Both the position numbers and the translations under genes were made by a program. A stretch of DNA of 64,000 bases from Coriaria nepalensis. Lineage: Eukaryota; Streptophyta; Magnoliopsida; Cucurbitales; Coriariaceae. Each line of letters begins with the position of its first letter. Within the stretch, counting starts at the first letter, position 1. Below the pieces are notes generated by a model. The model saw only the letters and a program-made list of their open reading frames with translations. It was not told the origin of the DNA and ran no database searches. Of this stretch, positions 48,667 through 60,660 are shown piece after piece. The stretch lies in the NCBI GenBank assembly GCA_027186245.1, contig CP114493.1, positions 10,237,501 through 10,301,500 on the forward strand, given 5' to 3'.

Positions 48667-51600
48667 TCATGAAGACCTCTCTAGTGCCAAATCAAGCAAC
48701 TTGCGGAAGAACTGGTGAGGATACATAGGTGGTTACTCTGCTAGTGCCAGATCAGTGATCAAGCGTGTATATAATAACGTAAGACATAACCCAAATTTGA
48801 ATTAATTACCGATAAATTATATTTTGAGATGTGGATTACCTAGAGTCTGATTGAAAACAGCAAGAAAATAAGAAAGAAAGGGCAAAAAGGTTGAACCTGA
48901 TGGACCAACACTGGAAGGCGTCATTCGAGGTACTGTGTTTGTTGATGAATAAACTTAATTTGCCATTAAATTCGTAACTGTATAGTGGACAGTTTTTTGA
49001 GGCTGATTAAGGAGCGAATTTGAAAGGGCAATTCTAAATCATTCTGGTCAAATGAGGAGTCTATTTGATGTGCCTTGAAGTCTAGTTTCTGATGGTTCAA
49101 GTTTCAAGTCGTTTGGAGTTCCCTATAATAAGTTATTGCAGTTTTAGTAACCAATGGTCAGATTTAACTATTGCTGTTTAGAATTCTGTTTTTACATTTA
49201 TGTTGTATACGAATTTCAAGAATTTTAAGAGTCTATAAATAGAGTTGTATTCTGTTGTGAAAAAGGCGTGTGAGAGAAGAAAAAAATACAAAAAGATAGT
49301 TTAAATGATAAAAGAGTTTTGAAATTAGTATATCTTCCCTCCACCGAAATATATCATATTATTAACAGTGTTGACGTCCATGACCAAAACCTGCAAACGC
49401 CAGCCACAACCAGTGTCAAAGCAAAATAAGCAAAACAAACGTTTTCATTTTGCTAATAAACTGACCTTCTCGTCGGACCCAAAAAAAAAAAAAAAAACTG
49501 ACCCCTCCACTGTCGACATTTACAAATGCATCAATACGTGAAAATCCTTCTAGCTGTAGGGTATCTGCTATGAGCTCAATATGCTGCTTACACTTCTCCA
49601 AAGCCCCGTGACTGATTAAAAAAACACAGCGTTAAAAGAAGAGTAAAAAAACACAACCATATCATTTAGATGGAAGTTTAATTTTTCAGCTTAAGACAGA
49701 TTATGTTTAAGGCATAGGGGTTCTTAACAAACCTCATAATTGATGATGGTGGAGGAGTTAGATTGATACCAGTTCCACCTGTCAAAGAACACATGCATGC
49801 CACTATGAGAAACTATGTAATGAATGAAATAGCAGCTTTCGTCACTCTGAATATCTGAATAGGACAAACCGCCCTGTGGTTTGGTTCGAAACAAAACAAT
49901 TAGAATTGCTGAGACAAAGAATAGTAGGACGACATTACCTTGGAATTTTTCCTCGAGTGACGAGTTATCACCAGTTTCTTTGACTGTAACACTAGGACTT
50001 AATGAGTGTACTGATCCACGCATCCCTACAACACCAACAGTCATTTCCACCCATCTACTCTGTCCCTTCCACATGAGGTGATGCCCTTCCTCGTTCCCAG
50101 ATTTGGAAGAAACTTTGATCTCATCAGTCTCAATAAAAGGTTCAAAAATCAAAAGTTTTGGAGGTGGGTTTGGCATTTCAATCACACCATGTGCATGTAT
50201 GCCAGTAAAAATACAATATTAGAACATCAGAGATTTAGTACCATATTTGTAAAACAGATCCCAAACAAAAGGAAGAGGAAAAAAAAGAAAGTAAAGGAAA
50301 ATGGTGGAAGGAAAACAACATATGAAAAAGATTAATAGAAATAAAGTTAAGCATTCACCTTAGACAAACTATTAGAAGAAATCCTTAAAAGGCCCTCCTT
50401 CAGTGGTACTGCATACACCACAAGGTCCTCAACACAGCTGCATGAATAAAAAGTGTCTTGGAAATTAGATATTCCCAGAGCTTGTCATTCAAAAGCATGT
50501 TTCAAAGCATCAATATTCAGAATAATATAAATATACCATAGTCTTGCAACCCCCAGTTGAGCATCCATCTCTTGCTGGTTTCACGCATAAGGTTTTACAC
50601 TGAAGCTTTGAGGTTAAGTCATGCCATATGTCTAATACAGGCATCTCACAGAGATCCTCTTTCCTCCACACACTCTTTTTCATGGTATGTACTCCCCTGT
50701 CTGATAGCTGTTGGCAATATGCAGAATGCGCAAGACATTTCTAAGATAATGATTACCATGGAGCCTCATCTCTCATTGAAAAGGAAAAAAATATATTAAA
50801 GAGTCACTTTACATGGTTAAGGGCCAATGAAGTTGCAACTTTATCCATGCATGTCTTTCAGGCCACCACTCCCGGACCTTCGTTGGGAGAAAAAAAGTAT
50901 ACAATAGAAAATCAGAAGGTCCTTCAACTATATGAATTTTCTCTTTGACAAGGATGGGTTGGGAACAAACCTGTGTAAGAGACCCCTTCAGCTTGTAATA
51001 AAGACTGAAGCATACCATCTTCGCCAATGCCTCCATGCACTGTTAATGCCAACAGATAAATGCATAATGTTACTGATGTTGTTGAGAGGTTTGAGAAGGA
51101 AGAACAAACAGGTGCAAGTGTTCAATCATGAGCAAATGCCCAGATGAAAAACACCACCTGCTATGAAGACTGTTGCATTAACTTTCTTGGCTAGCTTAAC
51201 CCATTGCTCCAAAGAAAATTTCAGAGGTAATTCATCTTTAATGTCAAACCCAGTAAACCAATCGTGTTTCTTGAGACCTTCGGTAAGATCATCCATCATG
51301 CTTTTCCGTAAACGAGATGTCAATGAAGCACGAGCTGATTCAATTGCTTCTATGCAGATAGCAAGAACTTCCTCCGTGGTGTGTCTTAGTACAAGAGAGT
51401 ACCTGTTAAGAAAGTAAGATCATCGCATATAAACAAATATTTGGAAGCAGAGGAGAGAAGCAATACAGTATGCATTACAAAATTGGCGTTCAATTATTTC
51501 TTGTATATATCTCAAAGTATATTAAATCGCTTGGGATATTGAAAATGTCAAACTGACCAGTTTGTACATCGCAAATCCTACTAACCGCAAAATGTGATAT

Positions 51601-53176
51601 ACTTATGTCAACATTCTATAGATGCTTTTGGCCCTGCAAAGCAACATAAAATGTTAATGCAAATAGTAAAGATAAATATTTTCCTTCACCATAATCAGAG
51701 CTTTAACAGTGCGGAAAAGCAAGATCTCTCGGCTCTCCTCAGTCGATATTCTGTTTTCTCATACTATTTTTGTAGAAAATTTGAACTTGACACATATGTC
51801 CAGTAGATTATACAAGTCAGAACTCAGATGACTTAAGAATTGATACAATTACTATCGTCCATGAAGAAAGAAATTGGCGGGGAAGAGAAACAAAGAGAAA
51901 TGCGGAAAAGATTGAGACTTACGGTAGTGACCTAACTGTTCTCGAAGTCATGTCAACTTCTTTTTCATCCAAACCCGGACTTGATGAGCATTCATTAGTA
52001 GGGGAGAGCAAACAAGGAGTTACTTCAGGCTGTAGGCACAATAATTCTATACCTCAGAATTGGGATTTCTTTCAGTCTTCATGTACGCACTTGCAGTCAT
52101 AAATCAACAATTTGTGAATACAGACATCTGTTCCACTCATAAGAGATACTTGACGCTTTGATGTGTCACCTCTAAAGATAACAAAAACTTTAGGAGTGCT
52201 TTCATGGCTAGGAAATCCTTTGCCAAGCTGTGATGATTTCTATCCACTTGGGAAATGACCCAGTCCAGTATCAAGTGACGTGAGATTGGGAAACCGCATG
52301 CAAGCATGGTAAATAATGCTCCGAACTATGTTTGAATGGGAAAAACCAACCTGAAAATGTGTTGTAATTTATGTGGGCAAATCAGTAGCATGAAGAAAGG
52401 GACCAGGAAATTAAATGAGTACAAAAATTTAATGGAAGTTCTTTCACTTTGAAGCTTGCTGAAACAGAAAACTGGTTTGTTCCATCCCGCTAATCTGATA
52501 TATACCCCAAAAAAGAAAGAAGAAACAGAGCTTTGATAATTTACATCTATAGTGCCCGTCATAAGTTGAGTACATGCAGGCCGCCCTCTTACCAGGTTAA
52601 TGTCTGTAAAAACAACTGTTCCGAATTCAGTCCATCTGAAGTCTCCTCGTGAGTACGAAGACTCATTAAAGAAGTTAGGGAAAAACCATCGTCGATTCGA
52701 GCAAAGTCATGGGGGCCAAGCAGAGACGCTCCTTCTCGAATACTTTCAATCACATCAAGAGGAAAACGAGGTGGTGTATGATATGCAACCTGTATTTGAT
52801 GAATCGAGTTCTTTCTCATTATTGAGAAACAAAAGACAGGAAAGACAAACAGTAGTACATGTGGAACAGTCCAACTTATAAATAAGTATAAATAACGTGT
52901 ACACAAACTATAAGATTCAGTACTGCTGTACCTGTTGGGTTGGAAGATACTTCCTTCTGTAATTAAAAATAGCATCACTCTCTCGTAAATCATCACTGCC
53001 ATGGAATTGAAGCTCCACCTGGTAACCCAAAAATATAGGACTGCCTTATACTCATTCTCCAAGAAACTGAAACTCTAAGAAGAAATGTGAGAGAAAGTAT
53101 ACCTCAGTTGGTAGTAGTACAACAGGAGAGCAGTCAGAACCAGATCTAACGCCGAAGACAATAGTGGTAACAAGAG
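48667..53176 (-). pseudogene. D-alanine-D-alanine ligase-like pseudogene, 5' truncated
   Basis: Relic of the plant two-module ATP-grasp protein like At3g08840. Remaining segments, 5' to 3': TTIVFGVRSGSDCSPVVLLPTE (about 53110-53176), VELQFHGSDDLRESDAIFNYRRKYLPTQQ, RFPLDVIESIREGASLL, ISGMEQTSFLFQQASK, KVFVIFRGDTSKRQVSLMSGT, EVTPCLLSPTNE, TSRLRKSMMDDLTEGLKKHDWF, VHGGIGEDGMLQSLLQAEGV (about 50990), TCMDKVATSLALNHV, LCVKPARDGCSTG, HGMIEMPNPPPKLLIFEPF, TVGVVGMRGSVHSLSPSVTV, GFSRIDAFVNVDSG, VLVMDVNTV and YPHQFFRKLLDLALERSS. The whole first half is absent. Breaks: one-base loss after FARID, TGA within GPGVVA-stop-KTCMDK, an extra G after STG, a stop before PPMYPHQ, and an insertion between VNTV and the C-terminus. 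Confidence 0.88.
48776..49369 (+). mobile_element. Probable small LTR-like insertion inside the ligase pseudogene
   Basis: About 590 bp of unrelated DNA separates the ligase motif VLVMDVNTV (about 49370-49395) from its C-terminal LALAE..PHQFF (about 48668-48775). The insert has ends that are partly inverted (TATATAATAACG and ATATTATTAACA). Near its right end it carries a promoter-like CTATAAATAG box at about 49234, as in a plus-strand LTR. Flanking GTGTA/GTGTT is a poor target-site match, so the boundaries and the solo-LTR reading are tentative. Confidence 0.4.
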
Positions 53177-55416
53177 TTTAGGAGCTTGTATGGGAAGTAT
53201 CGGCTCAAAAGCGTCGCTTAGTTTATCAGGAACCAAGGACCAGCTTGAGCTGTGTTTAAAAGACGCCATAAATGGAGGAGGAGCAAGCGCCTGTGACTCT
53301 TTGAAAGCTGGTATACTAAAGCAGAGACAATGATGAGCAACAAAACAGTAGAGGCCTACTGGGAGTGAGTACGGAGCAGGTAGGAAGCTGACAAATGAAC
53401 TTCGTCATCTCCATTCCAAACGAAAAAAAACAGTTACAGACGACATAGCAGAGATGACGAGGGAATTCGTCAAGTAATGTCGTTTTAGATCTTTGACAAA
53501 ACAAACTGCCGACAGAATCGACAAGCCGTTCAGAATTCATATATATGTATATTGCGTTTATAAAATAAAAGCCCGCAAATGAAACCATAAAGCCCATTGA
53601 ATTACTTATGGGCCTGCGGCGTTATATCGGCCTAACTTTAGAGCTGTGTATCTTCGGCCCAAATTTAAGAGTCTCAACGCATCTGCTAAACTAATCCCCA
53701 TAGTAGCCACAAAGTATGGTGATTAATTGCAATGCTCATGGTGAGGTCACCAATTGCACGCATATCAAGAAGAGATCATGACTCAATTTGAGACACGGAC
53801 AGGAGAAGAAAAATACAAATATATATCAGCTACTGCAGTGCAGTCGTTTCAGCTTTCTCCAAAACATTCATGATGGCGATACTTGATAGCTACCACCTGC
53901 ATAATTCGTTCCCGTTAGGTGCTCTTTATTGCAACTTTTCATGCACACAATTATTGACTCAATCTAACCTCCTACTGTGCTGATACACTGAAGCTCAAAA
54001 TGTATGTATCTTCTGTGCATGCATGCTGTAGACGATAGTCCTACCTACTTGCGTACGTAGTTGATTATTCCTACTACTTTAGGATGCGTTGATTCTCAAA
54101 TTTTACTAGCTAATTTGTCATGATCAGAAGGAAAATACATCTGATCTAATTTTACTGCCATTTAACTGTTAATCTATTTAAGGTTGAGATAGTTAATTCG
54201 GTGAAAGTGGACGTAATCTTGGGGCTTGGAGACTTTAATAATTATATGATTACACACTTAAAGTAATGGGGTGACAATCAGAATCCGACGCACATGATTC
54301 GATACTGCAGTCTTGTTTCTAATATCTTTTCTCACTCTTCTTGATTAGTATAATTGTCCTCCACTACTTCATATTGCGCCCGTGAGTGAGTGAGTGCTAT
54401 GCCCATTAGTTTACCTACTTCCAGCAGCTTTGTCTCCTCCTTTTTCATGAACACCAGCTCTGACCACTAACTCTTGCTTATTCTCATATTTCTTTAAAGT
54501 ATGATGTCAAGTATCCGATCTATAGTGTTTTTGTAATGTTGAGAAACTAATGAAAGAAACTGGCATCAAAAATTACATCATTCGTGATCTTTCTTAAATC
54601 TTTTTTTTTTTTTTTGTTTTTTTGTTTTTTCCCTCGTAAAATTTTGTCTCCTCCTACTCACATCTCTATCAATACTTTGGTGGACTGAGTGGAATGCCAG
54701 GTCAGCGGGCCCCCGACCAAACAATAGAATCCAGCTTTAAAGTAAACAAGATAGTTGCTCCAAAAACAAAAATAATGGTCTAATAGATATACTTCATATT
54801 AGATTTCACTTGTGTTGTTGATGCCGAATGATTGATTATGTTTGTTTTGTTTTCACTTTGGAGTTGGGTAAAAGATAAAAATAAAATAAAGATATTTCTA
54901 ATTAATTAATATTTCACCGCAATAATTGATACTTATTAACAGTTACTCTCTCCATGCATGATCTATATAATGTCATGACATTATCTTGAAAATGATACTG
55001 TTTCTAGTCTAAGAAAACAGCTACCTAACTGGGTAGCTAGCTAAAATAAACGAGGTCATGAAGGAAACTGCATTGAGGTCATGAAAGGCCTTTGCTTCTC
55101 TTACAATTCATACTCTCTTTAACTATATATGCGAAAGGAAAAGAATCAAAACCTTTTTTTTTTTTTTTAAAGGGGAAGAATCCAAATGATCCTAGGAAAT
55201 CCAGTCGGCCGGGTCCAAATACCCGGCCCACCAAAAAAAGGGTTCGTAATTAAGTTACTTCGCTATCATCATTATAAATTTGCAACCTTGTTACTTGTTA
55301 GTTGTTACCAACCAGCATTTGTGGGAGCATTTTTCCATTTCCTAAAAACAAACAGGTGTAAAACGCCGGCTTGTATAGTAACATGACTAATACGACACAT
55401 CACACAAATTATCAAC
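53177..55416. other. Intergenic, no gene recognised
   Basis: The missing first half of the ligase was looked for here and not found. GGGCC/GGCCC boxes at about 53590-53665 may be its old promoter. Poly-T at 54602-54617 and 55153-55168; otherwise AT-rich. Plus frame 55186-55386 is not protein-like. Confidence 0.5.
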
Positions 55417-56089
55417 AGTTAATGTGGAAATTCATTTAGTTGAAGGGTTTAATAATTGACCGTATATTTTAAGATCAATATTTCTACACACATGCATAAG
55501 GAGCGGCCGAAATTATAATTGATCAACATTTTTTCGACGCTCTAGTCAGTTAAAAGAATTTAGAAATATTTTGTAAAGAGAGTTTCAGTGTAAGAGATTG
55601 ATCACCTTCTTCTACAAGCATCTCTTAACTTATATATATCTAAAATTAGTATAAGACTTTAGACATTTTTACATATGTCACCCTACCATTGCACATGATT
55701 CTAGTTACTTTTTGTGCCATGATTGGTTTCAGAGCCCACCTCCATCTGCATTGTAGAAATATACTCCTCACTCATGTGTCAGAAAGATACCTCATACTTA
55801 TTATTTTATTCCTCAGTTTTAACCATTGGCCCTTGTCTCAAACTGAAGGTACATAGGTCGGCGTCGTGGCCAACCTCAACCTAATCTCGGCAACGATCCA
55901 AGCTGCTCAGTTGCACAGGCACCTATATAGGCCACCGCTCTTGGCTCCTCAATTTTAGTAGACATACCTCATGGCTACATAAGCAGGCGACATTTGGTTC
56001 GGTGCTGATACCCCTCCCCCCTCCCCAAGGTCAGACACTCATCTAATGCGAAGTCTTGAATTTAAAGTGACAAAAATCTTGACTCAACA
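55417..56089 (-). repeat. 3' LTR (left copy) of the gag-only element
   Basis: Direct repeat of 57335-57988, considerably diverged; its right end is CTTGACTCAACA, matching CTTGGCCCAACA of the other copy. Left end placed from the TCAAC duplication and is approximate. Confidence 0.65.
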
Positions 56090-57334
56090 GTTAGCCCTTT
56101 GTCATGCGATCTGAACTAGTAAGGGGTGTATGGCGTACTGTCCCATATTCATGATGACTTATCCCAAACAAATTTGACTAACCCATGTTTGATTTGACAA
56201 CTACGAAATGACATGAAATGACACATTAAATCCCATTTTGCACACCACCATCGACCTTATCAACTTCTTTATTAACTTATAAACAATTTATATATCCAGC
56301 GGAGTGACTTCCACATATACCCTCATATAAGCTTATGAGGGGGAGCTGTGTGTTAGTAACTCCAAAGAAATTTGATACAAACAACGGCTTCAGCTCATCA
56401 AATGAATTGATAGATCCAGGCACTAGTGATCGAGACCAGTCTATAACATAGTTCACTAAAGTAATATGGAAAGCCTGAAACATCATTTCATTCCCTAAAG
56501 AATTCATTCTCATGGTTGTTCTATAAGCATCCACATGGTCATGATGATTCTTTGTTCCATCATATAAGATTATAGTTGGGGGGGCCTAAACTTCTTTAGC
56601 AACTTTGAGCTCAACACATTTTCAGTAAATGCACTTTTAGGCTCATCCATATAATGGTTAGTCCTTTTCATAGTTGCTTCCAACTCTCTTACCTTCTTGA
56701 CTAACCCTTCAATGACTTTGGCTTGGTTAGTAAGCCCTTCAGCATGGGCCTTGAGAAGCATGGGTCTTTTGAAACCTGGAGTGGCCTAAGATCTTTAGTA
56801 AGGTTAGAAGAATCCTCTGCCTCATCCTCTTCCCAGTTTGTTCACACATTCAAGCGGGAAATAACATTATCCTCCTTGGAGTATAAATTTATTCTTCCAA
56901 CTAATTCGTGATGAGCTCTTATAGGGGGATCCTCGTCTCTCAACTCTTACATTGTCATTGCCTCACACCTCATCTCAGCCATTCTTGCATCAATGGAACG
57001 ATCCTCTACTTGGTCGACTCTTTCAACAAAGCTTCTTTCCTTCGTCTCTATAGCCTGTAACACATCCACCCCACTATTTCTAGCAACCGGAGTTTGGGGT
57101 GGTGTGACTCCTCCTCTAGCAATATTAACAGAACGAGTTATTCTTCTATTAGGTAATGGGGGGAGGGCTCATCTTCCTCTACCCCTTTCTCCGCTCAAGG
57201 GGATTTTCATCATTTCCCCTATTTGTTTAACTTCCAAATTATACATCTCTTCTCTAGCAATAGTCTAAGTCACTAAATAGTTGGAACTTTTAAATATGAA
57301 GATTACATTCCCATAGTCGGTGCCAAACTATTAA

Positions 57335-57988
57335 TGTTGATATTTGTCCCAGCTAAAGGGCTCCACAGTTGAAAGTGTGCTTTAAGATTAGCACTCTTGC
57401 ATACACGAACAAGGACTGGCCTAAGTTATAGTCGGCCAACCCCTCTCTGACGCTCCGGTCAGTTAGACGAACTTAGATGTATTTTGAAAACAGATTTTCC
57501 GTGTAAAAGATGGATCACCTTCTTGTCCAAGCATCCCTTAACTCATATACTTCCGAAATTGGTATGAAACTCTAGACACCTTTACACGTGTCATCCTATC
57601 ATTTCACATGTTACTTTTTGCGCCATGATCAGTGTCAAAGTTCACCTCCCTCTGCCAGTTATAGAGATATACTCCGCATTCATGTGTCAGAAATGTGCCT
57701 CATATTTATCATTTTATTTCTCAGCTTCACCCATTGGGCCTTGCTTCAGATTGAAGGTATACAGGTAGGTGTCGTGGCTGACCTTAGCCTCATCTAAGCC
57801 ATGATCCAAGCCGCTCAGTTGCGCAGGCACCTGCCGAGGCCATTGCCCTTAGCTCCTCAGCTTCAGTAGACACACCTCATGGATCCATAAGCAGGCGACA
57901 CTTGGTCCAGGGCTGATCACCCCCCTAGATCAACTACTCATCTAACGTAAAATCTTGAACTGAGAATGGCCAAAATCTTGGCCCAACA
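57335..57988 (-). repeat. 5' LTR (right copy) of the gag-only element
   Basis: Begins TGTTGATATTTG and ends GGCCCAACA (TG..CA), next to the minus-strand primer-binding site at 57311-57328. Confidence 0.7.
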
Positions 57989-58820
57989 TCAACCATTTCC
58001 ATTTTTTACTCGTACCACCTTGTTTGCTTTTTCTTAGCTTCCCAATAATCTTTCCTTATCGGCAGTTTTCTGTAATTTATTGACTTTCACCTTGAGATAT
58101 TTGATATCGTATACTATTCTTCCGGTTTCGATCAGCAGCAATAATTGAATTGTAACAAGATTTTAGAAAGCAACACTTCCGATTGAGACAACATATATAT
58201 TGAGCATGCATGTTCTGTGGCAAGCAGACCTCATCCAATCCTCAAGGAATACAAGCGGCCAGTATCTAGTCTCACAGCCTCGTACTAAGGACAGGTGCAT
58301 GTCGTCTTACTGATGGCATGTTTCATTATTATGCGCATATATTTACCAAAACCAATTAATTTTATTGGAGGTAACAATATTGATGAAGAAATCAATCTTA
58401 TATTTATAGTATGAGGTGTACTTAAGCCTAAAACTATACCTACTTTCGTATATATGTATATAAATTATAAACAAAATTAAGAGACAATGATGATATATAA
58501 TAGAGTTAGAGTTTTTGTTTTCTCCTAGCATTAGGAGAAAACAAAAAATGATAATCAAATGAGTATTCATCGTGCGGTATAAACATGGAAGCCTGAGACC
58601 AGCTTGGCTGTGGAGGTGATTATTTAAAGCTACTGGTCCTGTTACTTGTTGGGAAAAGCTATTCAACACTGAGATCGTGATACTGATGCTCAGGCCCCAC
58701 AAGTGCCATATATACACGTGCGCGCGCCCACACCCAACTAAAGCCTTTCATCTATCTGGATCCAAATTGCAACATATATGTGCCCAACTTCAAACTCGTC
58801 ATTAACCTGGCTTCCTTCTG
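57989..58820. other. Intergenic, upstream of MIR164
   Basis: No gene seen. It serves as the upstream region of the MIR164 transcript; the 124-codon minus frame at 58343-58717 is low-complexity and not protein-like. Confidence 0.45.
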
Positions 58821-58828
58821 TATAAAAA
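58821..58828 (+). promoter_or_regulatory. TATA box of the MIR164 primary transcript
   Basis: TATAAAAA about 180 bp upstream of mature miR164 on the same strand, consistent with a Pol II core promoter. Inferred from position. Confidence 0.5.
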
Positions 58829-58989
58829 CTTAACAGTAAGCTGGAGTTTTCAGACCGAGCATGCAGTTCGCCGGTCTGTGCCAGTTACTACTAGCTACTA
58901 CATCACTATTCACTTCATATAACATTCCAGGTTGCAGCTACTGGCTATAGTAGAGCTGGTAGCGAGCATCGGACTTAGCTGGTGCGTGT

Positions 58990-59221
58990 TGAGCAGGATG
59001 GAGAAGCAGGGCACGTGCATTACTGACTCATAAGCACGCTAGCTAGCAAGCTGACTTGTATGTAAATCACGAGTTATAAATCCGATCAAACGCGATTTAT
59101 GTACATCCGGTAGCTACCTGCATGCAGGTCAGTTTATGAGGCAAATTTACTGTTAGTAATTAAGTGGCTGCTGCTCTAAGGGTTAGTTCTTCATGTGCCC
59201 GTCTTCACCATCGTGACCCAC
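58990..59221 (+). ncRNA. MIR164: MIR164 microRNA precursor
   Basis: Mature miR164 (starting TGGAGAAGCAGGGCACGTG) is at 58999-59019 on the 5' arm. A matching star strand (CATGTGCCCGTCTTCACCAT plus C) is at 59192-59212 on the 3' arm. The arms pair with a few mismatches (GATGGAGAAGCAGGGCACGTG against GATGGTGAAGACGGGCACATG as reverse complement), leaving a long loop of about 170 nt, as MIR164b-type precursors can have. miR164 targets NAC transcripts of the CUC1/CUC2/NAC1/ORE1 group and so controls organ boundaries and senescence. From memory Arabidopsis MIR164B (At5g01747) lies just after the WUN1-like gene At5g01740, as here. Confidence 0.95.
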
Positions 59222-59907
59222 TGCATCACGGTATATATATTACAACAACAACGCAGATCTATTCAAATAGGTGAAGCTCCTAATTTTTCAGGTAAGAGCT
59301 TAATATATGGGTTCTTAAATTTGCTCCCGCACCATAATGTGCAATATACGATTTATATATAACTCACCATATCAACACATTACACACTAGTTACTAATTA
59401 GACGAATCAGGATGACGAAGGAGTTCATCATGCACTGGTTTCTTTGCTTTTTCTTTTCAAGCTTATGTATATTTTTGTAAAACATATATAATCTGCTGGT
59501 CTGATCGATTTCCAAATCTAGATTTTGCAAGTCTTATCTGCTAAATGCTTAATCTCTCTTACGGAAGTAATAGTTTTCTTATAGATCGGTTGGAGTAGCG
59601 TTTGTAATTTTTAACATCTATAGAATTTGGGTAACAAGTATTACCATATGTTGATTCTGAGTTATATGGCAATATTGATCAAGGGTTAAGATAGTAGGTC
59701 CATGAGCCCAGAGGTCTTGTTTGAATACTCCACAGATTTCCAAATTGGACGACATGTCGCTACATTCTTCATTTAGGTTTTTATTTTTTATTTTTTTTCT
59801 TTCTTTCTTTCTTCATTTACTGAGAACGTACGTGATGTTGTTGTATTAGTGAAAATTGATCATATACATATTTGGAGCTTAGGATACAAGAAGCTCATAA
59901 TCATTTT

Positions 59908-59945
<38 letters not shown>

Positions 59946-60660
59946 TTTTTTTTCTTTTCTTTTTTTCTTTCTTTTTCTGTGTTTTTTTGGCCAAATTATA
60001 TCCTTTGCAGTGAATTGACAAAGGTGTGTTAAAAAAAAAAAAAAAAAAAAAAACCAGTACGGCTTAATAATTGTTTTCATGTATTTATATTTTTTACACG
60101 AGCAAAACAAAGAAAATTATTATGGTTATAGGAAAGAAAAAAAAGTAGGTGTATGAGTGACATGTACACGTGGCGCGGAAGAGATTGAAGTTGACGGTTG
60201 GATCAAGTTTGAGCATGTGGCCCCTTGGTGTCTCGTTATATCATTTCTACGGGCCCGACGATGCGGGCAAACCCAATCAAATTGAAAAAAAAGCAGAGAG
60301 CGAGAGAGAGAGAGAGGAAGACGAGGATTTGGTGAACCGGGGGGAGGGAGAGTGCCCTAGAAGAGCTCCGATGGCTTGTGCTTGAATTGAGACGAAGCCG
60401 AGAAGATCCCGAGAAGAAACTTCGGTTCTTCTGTCTTCTTACTATAAATGGCAATGGACATGTTTTTACAGGCGAACGAGGCCTCGGCGTCCTATCCAAT
60501 CAACTGTACTAAGTTCAATTTGTGACTACTCTCTCTGATTAAGATTTTTCAATTACTTTTTAACTTTAGTTTTAATTTTTCTGATTTGTACTCTTTACTA
60601 TCGTTAATATTAATAGAGTCAAAGCTTGCATTTCAGCACGCAACCAAGCAAATTAGCGGA
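59222..60660. other. Spacer between MIR164 and the TOL remnant
   Basis: Contains a TA run (about 59911-59941), a poly-A run at 60030-60052, and a G+C-richer stretch with a GA repeat at about 60297-60318. The 71-codon plus frame at 60170-60385 and the ATG at 60448 have no recognisable family; this may be the worn promoter and 5' end of the TOL gene. Confidence 0.4.

Larger units (their letters stand above)
55417..57988 (-). mobile_element. Compact gag-only LTR retrotransposon (gypsy-like), degenerate
   Basis: Two diverged direct repeats flank about 1.25 kb: left LTR about 55417-56089 and right LTR 57335-57988. Shared stretches include ACGCTC.GGTCAGTTA, GGATCACCTTCTTNTNCAAGCAT, ATTCATGTGTCAGAAA and GATCCAAGC.GCTCAGTTG. 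The right copy starts TGTTGATATTTG and ends GGCCCAACA. On the minus strand, just inside the right (5') LTR, TTTGGCACCGACTATGG (57311-57328) matches the common gypsy primer-binding region. A broken minus-strand gag follows (RLFVSHF-like LFVSNFFG; MDAYRTTMRMNSLGNEMMFQAF, 56300-56534). TCAAC on both sides (55412-55416, 57989-57993) is a candidate target-site duplication. No pol, so it is non-autonomous. Confidence 0.72.

Noticed and set aside
59690..59735. Possible tRNA-like segment
   Set aside because: A GTTTGAATAC stretch loosely resembles a B box, but no acceptor stem, A box or clover-leaf could be matched.
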